From contig JANNPX010000029.1 of the NCBI GenBank assembly GCA_031400455.1, positions 22,507 through 86,506 of the forward strand: a DNA stretch of 64,000 bases, in the 5' to 3' direction. The translations under genes were made by a program, and so were the position numbers. The notes below the pieces were generated by a model. It was given only the letters and a program-made list of their open reading frames with translations, did not search any database and was not told the DNA's origin. Of this stretch, positions 48,303 to 56,287 are shown in pieces; the stretch's first letter is position 1; each line of letters opens with the position of its first letter. Source of the DNA: JANXYW01 sp031400455 (GTDB taxonomy: Bacteria; Chloroflexota; Dehalococcoidia; DSTF01; JACRBR01).

Positions 48303-49504
48303 CGGGAGCGAAGGTTGCGGACCTCCGGGACGAACAGGACGGCCGCGGTCGGTACGATGATCAGGATCACGCCAATCCAGAGCGTCGCGTCTATCCCGAT
48401 CAGGTCTGAGACCGGGCCGGCGGCTACGAGTCCGATCGGCGAGATGCCAATGGAACCGAGCGCGTCGTATGAGCTGACCCGGGCCAGCGCCTCGGGCGCG
48501 ACGTTCTCGTGCAAGGCCGTGTACCAGTACACAGAGAAGAGCTCGACCCCTACGCCGTTGATGGCGGCGGCGCCGACAATGACGGCCAGCGGCAGGCCCA
48601 TGGCCAGCGCGGCGATGGGCAGCGCGTGGCCGAATACGGCGATTGTGGCGATTAAGAGAGGGCGTGCGGGCCGCCAGCGCATGGCGAGCAATCCGCCGAA
48701 GAGCAGTCCGGCGGACTGGCCGCCCAGAATAGCCGCCCACGAACTCGCGCCAGAAAGATCGCGCTCCGCCACGACCGGCCCCAGTACGAGGTACGCGCCG
48801 AGGTAGGCGAGCAGCATGACGGAGAACTGGGCGACGATGGTCCAGAGCCAGCGGTGAGCGATGAATTCGCTCCAGCCATCTCGAAGATCGGTGAGGAAGT
48901 GGCTTTCCCCCGTGGCGGCCGCCTCAATTCCACGCATCGATGCCATCAAGACGGCGGCAACGAGGAAGGTCGCGGCATCGACTGCGAGCGCCCAGCCCGG
49001 GTTCGTCGCCGATACGATCACACCGGCGAGCACCGCGCCGAAGATCAGCGTCGCGTTCGTGCCCAGGCGGATCAGCGCGTTCGCCTGCTGCAATCGATCC
49101 TCCGGGACCGTCAGCGGGACGAGCGCGGAGTCCGCGGGGTAGAAGAGCGCGAACGCGGCGCCGTTGATGGCCTCCAGGATCACGAGATGCCAGATTTCCG
49201 CCTGGCCCGAGAGCAACAAGACCGCGGCGAACGCCTGCGCGCCCCCACCTATGAGGTTGCTGCCGATCAGCACCGTACTGCGGGGAAGGCGATCGGCGAT
49301 CACGCCGCCGACTGCCAGGAGGAAGACGTTGGGCAGCATGCGCGCCGCAAGCACGAGGCCGAGCGCCGACGCCGATCCGGTGAGGTGGAGCACGGCGAAT
49401 GCGAGCGCCACCGGGGCCATCGCGTTGCCGAGAAACGAGATGCAGCGCCCGGAGAACAGTAACCCGAAGTTTCGCCGGCGCAGGAGGGAGGCGGCGCTTT
49501 GCAT
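48275..49504 (-). CDS. Major facilitator superfamily transporter (EntS/MFS_3-like)
   Basis: The 409-residue permease has about twelve membrane segments. The N-terminal SLLRRRNFGLLFSGRCISFL and AVGGVIADRLPRSTVLIGSN are typical of the enterobactin-exporter-like MFS_3 group. The exported compound is unknown. A TATACT hexamer 6 bases before the ATG suggests a leaderless transcript. The last 28 coding bases and 54 bases of downstream flank are duplicated at 47382-47463. Confidence 0.9.
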   Translation of the reverse strand: MQSAASLLRRRNFGLLFSGRCISFLGNAMAPVALAFAVLHLTGSASALGLVLAARMLPNVFLLAVGGVIADRLPRSTVLIGSNLIGGGAQAFAAVLLLSGQAEIWHLVILEAINGAAFALFYPADSALVPLTVPEDRLQQANALIRLGTNATLIFGAVLAGVIVSATNPGWALAVDAATFLVAAVLMASMRGIEAAATGESHFLTDLRDGWSEFIAHRWLWTIVAQFSVMLLAYLGAYLVLGPVVAERDLSGASSWAAILGGQSAGLLFGGLLAMRWRPARPLLIATIAVFGHALPIAALAMGLPLAVIVGAAAINGVGVELFSVYWYTALHENVAPEALARVSSYDALGSIGISPIGLVAAGPVSDLIGIDATLWIGVILIIVPTAAVLFVPEVRNLRSRVDPAEALP

Positions 49505-49510
49505 CGCGGG

Positions 49511-49516
49511 AGTATA
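49511..49516 (-). promoter_or_regulatory. Putative leaderless -10 element of the MFS gene
   Basis: TATACT on the minus strand ends 6 bases before the ATG at 49504. Confidence 0.5.
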
Positions 49517-49590
49517 GCCGGAGCGCGCCTATGGGAGCGGAATATCATGGTGGCCAGGCGTGTGCGGTACCGCGCGGCGGAGCCAGCCGC

Positions 49591-49596
49591 TAATCT
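49591..49596 (+). promoter_or_regulatory. Putative leaderless -10 element of gatC
   Basis: TAATCT ends 6 bases before the gatC ATG, with no Shine-Dalgarno sequence. The 86 bases between the divergent MFS and gatC starts therefore hold both promoters. Confidence 0.5.
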
Positions 49597-49602
49597 GTGC
49601 GC

Positions 49603-49890
49603 ATGAAGCTCGATCGTGAAGTCGTCACACACATATCGAAGCTCGCCCGGGTTGAACTGACCGATGCCGAGATCGAGACGTTCTCGGAGCAGCTCACCGA
49701 GATCATCGGGCACTTCGATGCGCTCAACGCCGTGAACACGGACGGCGTGGAGCCGACGGCGCAGGCGCTGACGCTACGGAATGTGATGGCCGCCGACACG
49801 TCGCGCCCGTCGCTGCCGCGGGACCAGGTGCTCGCGCTCGCGCCCAGTACCGATGACGGCTACCTGCGCGTGCGGGCGGTGCTGGAATAG
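49603..49890 (+). CDS. gatC: Aspartyl/glutamyl-tRNA amidotransferase subunit C
   Basis: The 95-residue small subunit stabilises GatA in the GatCAB complex that converts misacylated Glu-tRNA(Gln) and Asp-tRNA(Asn). VVTHISKLARVELTDAEIET and the EPTAQALTLRNVMAADTSRP region are characteristic. A GTG two codons upstream is possible. gatA follows after 2 bases; gatB is not in the window. Confidence 0.95.
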   Translation: MKLDREVVTHISKLARVELTDAEIETFSEQLTEIIGHFDALNAVNTDGVEPTAQALTLRNVMAADTSRPSLPRDQVLALAPSTDDGYLRVRAVLE

Positions 49891-49892
49891 CC

Positions 49893-51353
49893 ATGCCGGA
49901 GCTGCACGAACTCTCGATCACCGAGGCCACCGGCCTCCTCTCGGGGCGCGAGATTTCTTCGCGCGAACTGACGCAAGCGATCATCGAGCGCATCGCCGCC
50001 GTCGAACCGCGCGTGCGCGCCTACCTGGCGCTGACGACGGAGCGCGCCCTCGCGCAGGCCGACGCCGCTGATGCCCGCATCGCTGCCGGCGAACGTGGGC
50101 CGCTGCTCGGCGTGCCGGTTGCGATCAAGGACGTCCTGTGCACGGAGGGCGTCGCGACGACCTGCGGCTCGAAGATGCTGCAGAACTTCGTGCCGCCATA
50201 CGACGCGACGGTCGTCTCGCGGCTGTTCGGCGCAGGCGCTGTGATGGTCGGCAAGACGAACATGGACGAGTTCGCGATGGGCTCGTCGACGGAGAACTCG
50301 GCCTATCACCCGACGCACAACCCGTGGGATCTGATGCGCGTGCCCGGCGGGTCGTCGGGTGGCTCGGCGGCTGCCGTCGCCGCGGGCGAAGCGATCTTCG
50401 CGCTGGGGTCCGATACGGGCGGAAGCATCCGCCAGCCCGCCGCGCTGTGCGGCGTCGTCGGCATGAAGCCGACGTACGGGCGCGTCAGCCGCTACGGCCT
50501 GGTGGCGTTCGCCAGTTCGCTCGATCAGGTCGGACCGTTCACGCGCACCGTGCGCGATACCGCGACGGTACTGAACGCCATCTGCGGGCACGACGCCTGC
50601 GACTCGACCTCCGCGCCGCTGGATGTGCCGGACTTCACCGCCGATCTCGATAAGGGAGTGAAGGGCCTGCGCATCGGCGTGCCGAAGGAGTACATGCCCG
50701 CTTCGCTGGATGCCGGTGTGCGTGCGCGGGTCGACGAGGCGCTCGCCGCGCTCGAAGCGCAGGGCGCACTCATCGATCGCGACGTGGCATTGCCGAGCAC
50801 GGAGGCGGCGCTCGCCGTCTACTACATCATCGCGCCGAGCGAGGCGTCCGCGAACCTCGCTCGCTATGACGGAGTGAAGTACGGCTTCTCGTACCAGCAG
50901 GGCGAGGGCATGTGGGACAATATGGAGAAGACGCGCGGCCGGGGCTTCGGCTCTGAGGTGAAGCGCCGCATCATGATCGGCACGTACGCGCTCTCGTCCG
51001 GCTACTACGACGCCTACTACTTGAAGGCGCAGAAGGTGCGCACCGTGATCCGGCGCGAGTTCGATGCGGCGTTCGTGAAGTACGACGCGCTCGTCGCTCC
51101 CGTGACTCCGACGACGGCGTTCAAGATCGGCGAGAAGACCGCGGACCCGTTCGAGATGTATCTGAACGACGTCTTCACGCTGCCGGTGAACATCGCCGGC
51201 CTGCCCGGGCTCTCCGTTCCCGCAGGATTCGTCGATGGATTGCCCGTCGGGCTACAGGTCGTCGGCAAGCCGTTCGATGAGGCGACCGTGCTGCGCGTCG
51301 CCCACGCGTACGAGCAGTCCGCCGGCTGGAGCAGCAGCCGCCCGCCGCTCTAG
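49893..51353 (+). CDS. gatA: Aspartyl/glutamyl-tRNA amidotransferase subunit A
   Basis: The 486-residue amidase-signature glutaminase subunit has the catalytic triad Lys79 (PVAIKDV), cis-Ser154 (PGGSSGGSA) and nucleophile Ser178 (GSDTGGSIRQP), at the same numbers as well-studied GatA proteins. It liberates ammonia from glutamine for transamidation by GatB. It is cotranscribed with gatC. The pathway implies the organism lacks a dedicated glutaminyl- and/or asparaginyl-tRNA synthetase. Confidence 0.97.
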   Translation: MPELHELSITEATGLLSGREISSRELTQAIIERIAAVEPRVRAYLALTTERALAQADAADARIAAGERGPLLGVPVAIKDVLCTEGVATTCGSKMLQNFVPPYDATVVSRLFGAGAVMVGKTNMDEFAMGSSTENSAYHPTHNPWDLMRVPGGSSGGSAAAVAAGEAIFALGSDTGGSIRQPAALCGVVGMKPTYGRVSRYGLVAFASSLDQVGPFTRTVRDTATVLNAICGHDACDSTSAPLDVPDFTADLDKGVKGLRIGVPKEYMPASLDAGVRARVDEALAALEAQGALIDRDVALPSTEAALAVYYIIAPSEASANLARYDGVKYGFSYQQGEGMWDNMEKTRGRGFGSEVKRRIMIGTYALSSGYYDAYYLKAQKVRTVIRREFDAAFVKYDALVAPVTPTTAFKIGEKTADPFEMYLNDVFTLPVNIAGLPGLSVPAGFVDGLPVGLQVVGKPFDEATVLRVAHAYEQSAGWSSSRPPL

Positions 51354-51480
51354 TGTTCTCGCCGACCCCACCCCATTCGCCGCGAGCCGCTGTTCGTTAC
51401 ATCTGCGCCGCCCGAGCGGCCGTAGATATTGTGTTGTGAGTCATGGCCGGACGGCCTGAGGAGAGTAGAAGGAGATGCAG

Positions 51481-52071
51481 ATGAGTCAAGGACGATCACG
51501 ATGGAGCAAGTTTACGCTCGGCGTGACGGCGCTGATCGCAGTGACCGCGCTAGCGGCGGCAGCGTGCGGCGGCGGTACGAGCAGCGCCGACAAGACGGCA
51601 ACCGCCGGTGCGAAGGGCGGTTCCACGCCCGCCGCGACGACTGCGGCAACGAAGGCCGCAACCACGCCTGCGGCGACGGCGGCTGCGAGCACGCCCGCGG
51701 TAGCGGCAACGACGGCCGCAACCAAGGCGAGCGGCACGACGGCCGGCAGCGTGAAGGTCGCGGAGTCCACACTTGGCAAGATTCTGGTCGACGCGGCGGG
51801 CTTCACGCTCTACACGTTCAAGAGTGACGTTGCGGGCAATGGGAAGAGCGCGGCGGAGGGGCTGACCGCGGCCTGGCCACCGCTCGCACTCTCGGCGGCG
51901 CCGGCGGATGTGACCGGCGCGACTGGTGCGTGGGCGCTGTTCGAGCGCGCCGACGGCAAGCCGCAGATCACGTACAAGGGTCTGCCCCTGTACTACTTTG
52001 TGAACGACAAGGCGCCAGGCGACACAAAGGGCGACAAGCTCGGCGACGTCTGGTTCGTCGCCGTTCCGTAA
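51481..52071 (+). CDS. Lipoprotein with secreted-repeat (PF03640-type) domain
   Basis: 196 residues: a lipoprotein signal with lipid Cys29 (ALAAAACGGG), a 60-residue Ala/Thr tether, then a domain with GKILVDAAGFTLYTFKSD, AAWPPLALSA, YKGLPLYYFVNDKAPGD and VWFVAVP. These are the two half-repeats of the lipoprotein_15 / secreted repeat of unknown function. The ATG at 51481 has GGAG 6 bases upstream; an ATG two codons earlier would be too close to it. Function unknown; related proteins sometimes sit near redox genes. Confidence 0.9.
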   Translation: MSQGRSRWSKFTLGVTALIAVTALAAAACGGGTSSADKTATAGAKGGSTPAATTAATKAATTPAATAAASTPAVAATTAATKASGTTAGSVKVAESTLGKILVDAAGFTLYTFKSDVAGNGKSAAEGLTAAWPPLALSAAPADVTGATGAWALFERADGKPQITYKGLPLYYFVNDKAPGDTKGDKLGDVWFVAVP

Positions 52072-52091
52072 GCGAGGATTTCTGAGGGCGT

Positions 52092-52121
52092 GAGAGGCGG
52101 TCGCCGCGGCGACCGCCTCTC
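52092..52121. terminator. 30-base perfect palindrome
   Basis: GAGAGGCGGTCGCCG is followed immediately by its reverse complement, 20 bases after the lipoprotein stop and just before the next promoter. No U-tract follows on the plus strand. Confidence 0.55.
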
Positions 52122-52135
52122 GCCACGTCTCGCGC

Positions 52136-52141
52136 TATCCT
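52136..52141 (+). promoter_or_regulatory. Putative leaderless -10 element of the 52148 gene
   Basis: TATCCT ends 6 bases before the ATG at 52148. Confidence 0.4.
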
Positions 52142-52147
52142 TGCGGG

Positions 52148-52453
52148 ATGAAGCCGTACCGCCGCAAGCTCTCGCGTGAGGACGCGGAGACAGCCACGAT
52201 CCTCATCACGAAGGATCGTTGGCCGGCGTTTCCGCCGCCGATGCAGGAGTTTTCCGTCAGTGTCGGCCGACCCAGTGTCGGCGGCCGCCGGTTCGCTACG
52301 CGCATCGTCGTCGAGGATTGCGCCTGCGTGGCGCCGCCGCACCAGCACTACCACCTCGAAGCGGGGCACTTCAGCAAGCTGCTGGATTTCTCGCGCGGCG
52401 CGATCGTCGAGATCGAAATCGACGGCGGCGAGTACACCATCCGCAATGGATAG
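52148..52453 (+). CDS. Small conserved hypothetical protein
   Basis: The 101-residue soluble protein has a beta-rich pattern (EFSVSVGRPSVGGRRFATRI) and HQHYHLEAGHFSKLLDFSRGA with clustered histidines that could bind metal. No family recognised. Its last 8 bases overlap the next gene (ATGGATAG), so the two are cotranslated. It lies between the lipoprotein and aminotransferase genes. Confidence 0.65.
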   Translation: MKPYRRKLSREDAETATILITKDRWPAFPPPMQEFSVSVGRPSVGGRRFATRIVVEDCACVAPPHQHYHLEAGHFSKLLDFSRGAIVEIEIDGGEYTIRNG

Positions 52454-52742
52454 CGACGAAGAGGAAGGGCTGCGCGCCTTCGCCCTGGTCGTCGGCGCGT
52501 ACGCTGGTGCGGGTTACCCAGAGCGCCCGCAGTGGATCGAGCGCGACGGCGTGCGGAGTGAGGTGGTGGATATGGAGTCGCAGTGGCGCGAGGAGGAGCG
52601 GCTTGGGTTTCGGGTGCGTCTGTCGGACGGCTCCGCGCTCTTACTGTATTATGTGCCAGAGTTGGACCTGTGGTCCGGCGTGTGGCCGGATCGAGGAACG
52701 GACGGCATCGTCCGCAGGAGGCTAGAGCCCGGCCGGGGCTGA
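52446..52742 (+). CDS. Small hypothetical protein coupled to the 52148 gene
   Basis: The 98-residue acidic soluble protein (MDSDEEEGLRAFALVVGAYA, LGFRVRLSDGSALLLYYVPE) has no recognised family. The start ATG overlaps the preceding stop, and the aminotransferase starts 15 bases after its end, so the three genes may form one operon. GC-rich codon use is like that of the neighbours. Confidence 0.6.
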   Translation: MDSDEEEGLRAFALVVGAYAGAGYPERPQWIERDGVRSEVVDMESQWREEERLGFRVRLSDGSALLLYYVPELDLWSGVWPDRGTDGIVRRRLEPGRG

Positions 52743-52757
52743 CCGGCAGGGCGTGCT

Positions 52758-53948
52758 ATGACTGAAGGCGCCACGCACCGGGGAAACATCTCGCAGCATG
52801 TGCAGGCGATCCCCTCCTCGGGCATCCGGCGCTTCTTCGACCTCCTCGCCAGCATGGAAGGCGTCATCTCCCTCGGCGTCGGCCAACCCGATTTCGTCAC
52901 GCCCAACCAGATTCGCCAGGCCGCGATCAAGAGCATCGAGGACGGCGAAACCTACTACACCTCGAACTACGGACTCGTCGAACTGCGGGCAGCCATCTCC
53001 AAGCATCTCAACCGGTTGTATGGTGTCAGATACGACGCGGGCACGGAGATCATCGTCACCGCCGGAGTCAGCGAGGCGCTGAGCATCGCGCTGGAAGCGA
53101 TCCTCGATCCGGGCGACGAAGTGCTCAGCCCGGATCCCGGCTACGTCGCGTACATGCCATGCGTGGCCTTGGCCGGCGGCAGGTATATGCAGGTGCCGAC
53201 GCGCGCCGCTGACGGCTTCCAGCTCCGGCCCGAGGAGATCGAGCAGCGCATCACGCCGCGCTCGAAGGCGTTGCTCATCGGCTATCCCGCGAATCCGACG
53301 GGCGCGGTGATGAGCCGCGAGACGATGCTCGCAGTCGCCGCGATCGCTGAGAAGTACAACCTTTTCGTCATCTCGGACGAGATCTACGACCGACTGGTAT
53401 ACGAGACCGAACACGTCTGTTTCTCCACGCTCCCGAACATGCGTGAGCGGACGATCCTGCTGGGTGGATTCTCGAAGGCATACGCGATGACCGGCTGGCG
53501 GCTGGCGTACACCTGCGCCCGCAGCGAGCTGACCGAAGCGATGATGAAGGTGCACCAGTACGTGATGATGTCCGCGCCCACCCCCGCGCAGTTCGCCGCG
53601 CTCGAGGCGCTGAACTCCGGCGAGGAGGACGTGCGCGGCATGGTGGCCGAATACGATCGGCGGCGGAAGTTCGTCGTGAACGCGCTGAACGCGATGGGGC
53701 TGCCATGCGTCGAGCCGCGCGGCGCTTTCTACGCCTTCCCGAACATCGGCAGCAGCGGCATGAACGACGAGACGTTCGCCGAGCGCCTCCTTATGGAGGA
53801 GCGCGTCGCCGTCATCCCCGGCTCCGCCTTCGGCGAAGCGGGCGCGGGCCACGTCCGCATCTGCTACGCCGCCAGCTACGAATTACTGGAGCAGGCGATG
53901 GAACGCATGCGGAACTTCGTAGCCCGCAACCGCGTCGGCTCGAAGTAG
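52758..53948 (+). CDS. PLP-dependent aminotransferase (class I/II)
   Basis: The 396-residue fold-type I aminotransferase has Lys240 in GGFSKAYAMTGWRLA forming the internal aldimine, Asn179 in YPANPTGAV, Asp207 and Tyr210 in VISDEIYDRLVY, and an Arg near the C-terminus (GHVRICYA) for the substrate carboxylate. It belongs to the aspartate-aminotransferase-like group used for aromatic, aspartate or diaminopimelate-pathway amino acids; the exact substrate cannot be told. It ends shortly before an interspersed repeat. Confidence 0.93.
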   Translation: MTEGATHRGNISQHVQAIPSSGIRRFFDLLASMEGVISLGVGQPDFVTPNQIRQAAIKSIEDGETYYTSNYGLVELRAAISKHLNRLYGVRYDAGTEIIVTAGVSEALSIALEAILDPGDEVLSPDPGYVAYMPCVALAGGRYMQVPTRAADGFQLRPEEIEQRITPRSKALLIGYPANPTGAVMSRETMLAVAAIAEKYNLFVISDEIYDRLVYETEHVCFSTLPNMRERTILLGGFSKAYAMTGWRLAYTCARSELTEAMMKVHQYVMMSAPTPAQFAALEALNSGEEDVRGMVAEYDRRRKFVVNALNAMGLPCVEPRGAFYAFPNIGSSGMNDETFAERLLMEERVAVIPGSAFGEAGAGHVRICYAASYELLEQAMERMRNFVARNRVGSK

Positions 53949-53973
53949 CGCCCTTTGCGGCATGGCCTTCTTG

Positions 53974-54039
53974 TCATTCCGAGCATCGGGAGGAATCTGG
54001 CTCGATTCGAGCCGGATGCTTCGCTACGCTCTCATAACA
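53974..54039. repeat. Interspersed intergenic repeat, fuller copy
   Basis: GTCATTCCGAGC, GAGGAATCT, an inner palindrome GGCTCGA/TCGAGCC and GATGCTTCGC form an imperfectly palindromic unit of about 65 bases. A fragment of the opposite end lies at 5001-5026. It resembles non-autonomous palindromic elements. It lies just upstream of the MerR-type gene. Confidence 0.55.
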
Positions 54040-54067
54040 GCACCGGCGATGCAGTCGGCGTATCTAT

Positions 54068-54943
54068 ATGACAGCGACAGTGACAGTGGCACGTAATCTC
54101 CCACCTATGGAGGCGCTGCCGCCAGACGTCGATGATCCTCGGGCGACGGAGGCGACGGTGGAACTCAAGATCGACGAACTGGCGGAACGTGCCGGTGTCA
54201 CGCGGCGGACGATTCGCTACTACGTCGCGAGCGGGCTCTTGGCTGCGCCGGGCGCAAGGGGCACGTACGGCCAGGCGCACCTGGACGGGGTTCTTGCGAT
54301 CAAGCGCCTTCAGTCGGAACGGCTATCGCTTCGAGAGATCAGGGAGCGGCTGATCGGCGACGCCGTCATGGGCTCGATCAGCCGGGTTTCCGAAGCAGAT
54401 GAGACGCCCCTCGAAGCGGACACTGACTCCTTCGAGGCGACCGCAGGCGACGTCGAGCACGTCGTACAACCGGACGACGAGGCTCCGGTCGATGAGACCC
54501 TGGCGCCAAACGGAGACTCGCACCAGCGCAGAGATCGAGATATCGACTCGCTCCCGCCTCCGGACGTCGACTCGCTTCGAAGCGCGTTCACGGTTCGTTC
54601 GACTCGCGCGCCGGGAAGCGCTTGGGAAGCGACGGGCCGCATACTCACGTTGCTGGCGCTGCCGGTCGCCGCGGCGGCGCTCGTGCTCGCTGCGATAGCC
54701 TTTGCCGACTCGCGCGGAAGCAGCGCGACGCCCGTGCCGGCGCTCGTGATCGAGCCGACCCTACCGGCGCCGACACCGTCCGACACCTGCGCGTTCTTCA
54801 GCAGGAATGCCGACGACCTGGTCACGCTCTCGGCGAACCTGCTCGGCCCGGACGCGGCGCGGCCGCTGACGCCCGACGAAACGCGAGAGCTGCTGCGGCG
54901 CGTCGACGAGGCTCTCTCGATCCGCGACGGCGTTTGCCGCTAG
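54068..54943 (+). CDS. Membrane-anchored MerR-type transcriptional regulator
   Basis: 291 residues. Residues 31-96 form a MerR-family winged helix-turn-helix (IDELAERAGVTRRTIRYYVA, RGTYGQAHLDGVLAIKRLQ). An acidic linker (105-180), one membrane segment (191-213, LTLLALPVAAAALVLAAIAF) and an external domain of about 75 residues with two cysteines (DTCAFF and DGVCR) follow. MerR proteins are normally soluble with a coiled coil. This layout, reminiscent of ToxR-type one-component sensors, suggests direct signal transfer from outside to DNA. The target is not visible. A terminator follows. Confidence 0.85.
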   Translation: MTATVTVARNLPPMEALPPDVDDPRATEATVELKIDELAERAGVTRRTIRYYVASGLLAAPGARGTYGQAHLDGVLAIKRLQSERLSLREIRERLIGDAVMGSISRVSEADETPLEADTDSFEATAGDVEHVVQPDDEAPVDETLAPNGDSHQRRDRDIDSLPPPDVDSLRSAFTVRSTRAPGSAWEATGRILTLLALPVAAAALVLAAIAFADSRGSSATPVPALVIEPTLPAPTPSDTCAFFSRNADDLVTLSANLLGPDAARPLTPDETRELLRRVDEALSIRDGVCR

Positions 54944-55041
54944 TCGTTCGTCGCGACACTGTCACGGTGCGACGATATTGAATCTGGAGTCGCAGTGATG
55001 ACAGTAGCACTGTCGCCCGAGCGACATCCGGAGCCAAGCAG

Positions 55042-55065
55042 AAAGGCCGCATCTCTGCGGCCTTT
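55042..55065. terminator. Bidirectional terminator between convergent genes
   Basis: AAAGGCCGC pairs with GCGGCCTTT around ATCTCT; both strands carry short T runs. It lies 99 bases after the MerR-type gene and 35 bases after the end of the small zinc protein gene. Confidence 0.75.
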
Positions 55066-55099
55066 CCGGCGCTATTCGATTGTGCGGCTCAACGCCGGC

Positions 55100-55414
55100 C
55101 TAGAAGCCGTCGCTGAAGCTCTTCGCGTCGGCGCGGCCGGTCCAGCGCGACTGCGGGACGCTGCGCTCCCACAGGTAGTCCTCGGCCGAGTTCGGGAATT
55201 CCTTCTCCGAACCGCAGACCTTGCACTTGCCGACGCTCATCTCGCCGTCGGGGCTCGCGATCACCCAGTGATGCGCGCAGGTCGGCCCGGCTACCACTTC
55301 GATCTCGGCGATCTCCGCCACGGCCGTCGATGCCTTCGCGTTCTTCTTCGTCTCTGTCTTCACGGTTCCTTCTTTGTGCTGTGCCATCTTCTCTCGCACT
55401 GCTATCTTCGGCAT
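55100..55414 (-). CDS. Small zinc-ribbon-like protein
   Basis: The 104-residue soluble protein has a Lys/Ala-rich N-terminus and a putative zinc site: Cys46 and His48/49 in CAHHW, then Cys64 and Cys67 in GKCKVCGSEKEFPNS. The pattern C-x-H-H-W ... C-x2-C-G ... F-x-N recurs in small proteins of Chloroflexota; function unknown. AAGGAGG lies 6 bases before the ATG, and a TTGACA/CATAAT promoter with an internal inverted repeat lies further upstream. Confidence 0.8.
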   Translation of the reverse strand: MPKIAVREKMAQHKEGTVKTETKKNAKASTAVAEIAEIEVVAGPTCAHHWVIASPDGEMSVGKCKVCGSEKEFPNSAEDYLWERSVPQSRWTGRADAKSFSDGF

Positions 55415-55484
55415 CTCTTCCTCCTTGCCGTCCTGCAGGATTGTCTCAGTAAGTAGTACGTCCGAGACGCTCTGTAGGTGCACG

Positions 55485-55514
55485 ATTATGGCACGGGATA
55501 TTGTACCGTGTCAA
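55485..55514 (-). promoter_or_regulatory. Promoter of the zinc protein gene with an operator-like inverted repeat
   Basis: On the minus strand TTGACA and CATAAT are 18 bases apart. An inverted repeat CACGG/CCGTG with a 9-base centre (55492-55510) fills the spacer and touches the -35 box, so a bound protein would block RNA polymerase. The divergent SufR-like regulator is an obvious candidate. Confidence 0.6.
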
Positions 55515-55572
55515 GGTAAAGACGGTTTATACGTAATACAGCGTGGTAATAGTCTTTCGAGCCTGTTCCGGC

Positions 55573-55578
55573 TATACT
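55573..55578 (+). promoter_or_regulatory. Possible -10 element of the regulator-mrp operon
   Basis: TATACT lies 28 bases before the ATG at 55607; no good -35 hexamer is seen at the right distance. Confidence 0.4.
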
Positions 55579-55606
55579 GAAGGCGCCCGCAATTGAACGG
55601 GCGCTT

Positions 55607-56287
55607 ATGCATTCTACGAAGACCGAGATCCTGGCCCTGCTCAAGCGCAAAGACGGCTCCACCGTCGATGATCTCGCATCCTCGCTCAGTCTCGCACCTA
55701 TGACCGTCCGGCAGCACCTCACCGCGCTTGAGCGCGACCTGCTCGTGCGCGCCGAAGAGGTCCGCCGCCAGACCGGCCGGCCGCACCACCTCTACCGCCT
55801 CACCGCCGACGGCCATCGCCGCACCATCGATGGCCACGACCGCATGCTGGCGCTGCTCGTCGAGCAGGTAGGCCTGCTGGAGCCGGCCGACCTGGCCGGG
55901 CGCACGCCCGCAGAACGCCGGGCGGCGCTCTTCCGGCGCGCCGCGCTGACGCTCGCGGAGCGCCACTGCGCCGAGGTGCGCGCGCTCGCGAGCACGGAGC
56001 GCATCGACCGCGTCGTGGCGATCCTGCGCACGCATGGCGGCTTCCCGGAGTGGCACGAGGCTGCCGAGACAGCGGCGGGCACTGCCTGGGAGGTGCGCGA
56101 CTTCGCCTGCGTCTACCGTGCCGTCGCGGGCGCCGAAGGCCCGTGTTACTGGCATGAGACCTTCCTCTCCAGCGTCATGGATGCTCCAATAGAGCCAGCC
56201 GAGAGTCCCGCGCTCTGTGCGGACTGCTGCCGCTACCTCATTCCCGTCATCGCGCCGCTCTCCAGCGCGCATCGAGGCAACCACTGA
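55607..56287 (+). CDS. SufR-like HTH regulator with C-terminal cysteine cluster
   Basis: The 226-residue protein has an N-terminal winged helix (5-68: LLKRKDGSTVDDLASSLSLA, PMTVRQHLTALE, GRPHHLYRLTADG) and a C-terminal region with Cys168, Cys180, Cys204, Cys207 and Cys208. This is the layout of SufR-type regulators, which bind an iron-sulfur cluster through C-terminal cysteines and repress Fe-S assembly genes. It is fused by a TGATG overlap to mrp, an Fe-S cluster carrier gene, which supports an Fe-S sensing role. Direct cluster binding is inference. Confidence 0.85.
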   Translation: MHSTKTEILALLKRKDGSTVDDLASSLSLAPMTVRQHLTALERDLLVRAEEVRRQTGRPHHLYRLTADGHRRTIDGHDRMLALLVEQVGLLEPADLAGRTPAERRAALFRRAALTLAERHCAEVRALASTERIDRVVAILRTHGGFPEWHEAAETAAGTAWEVRDFACVYRAVAGAEGPCYWHETFLSSVMDAPIEPAESPALCADCCRYLIPVIAPLSSAHRGNH

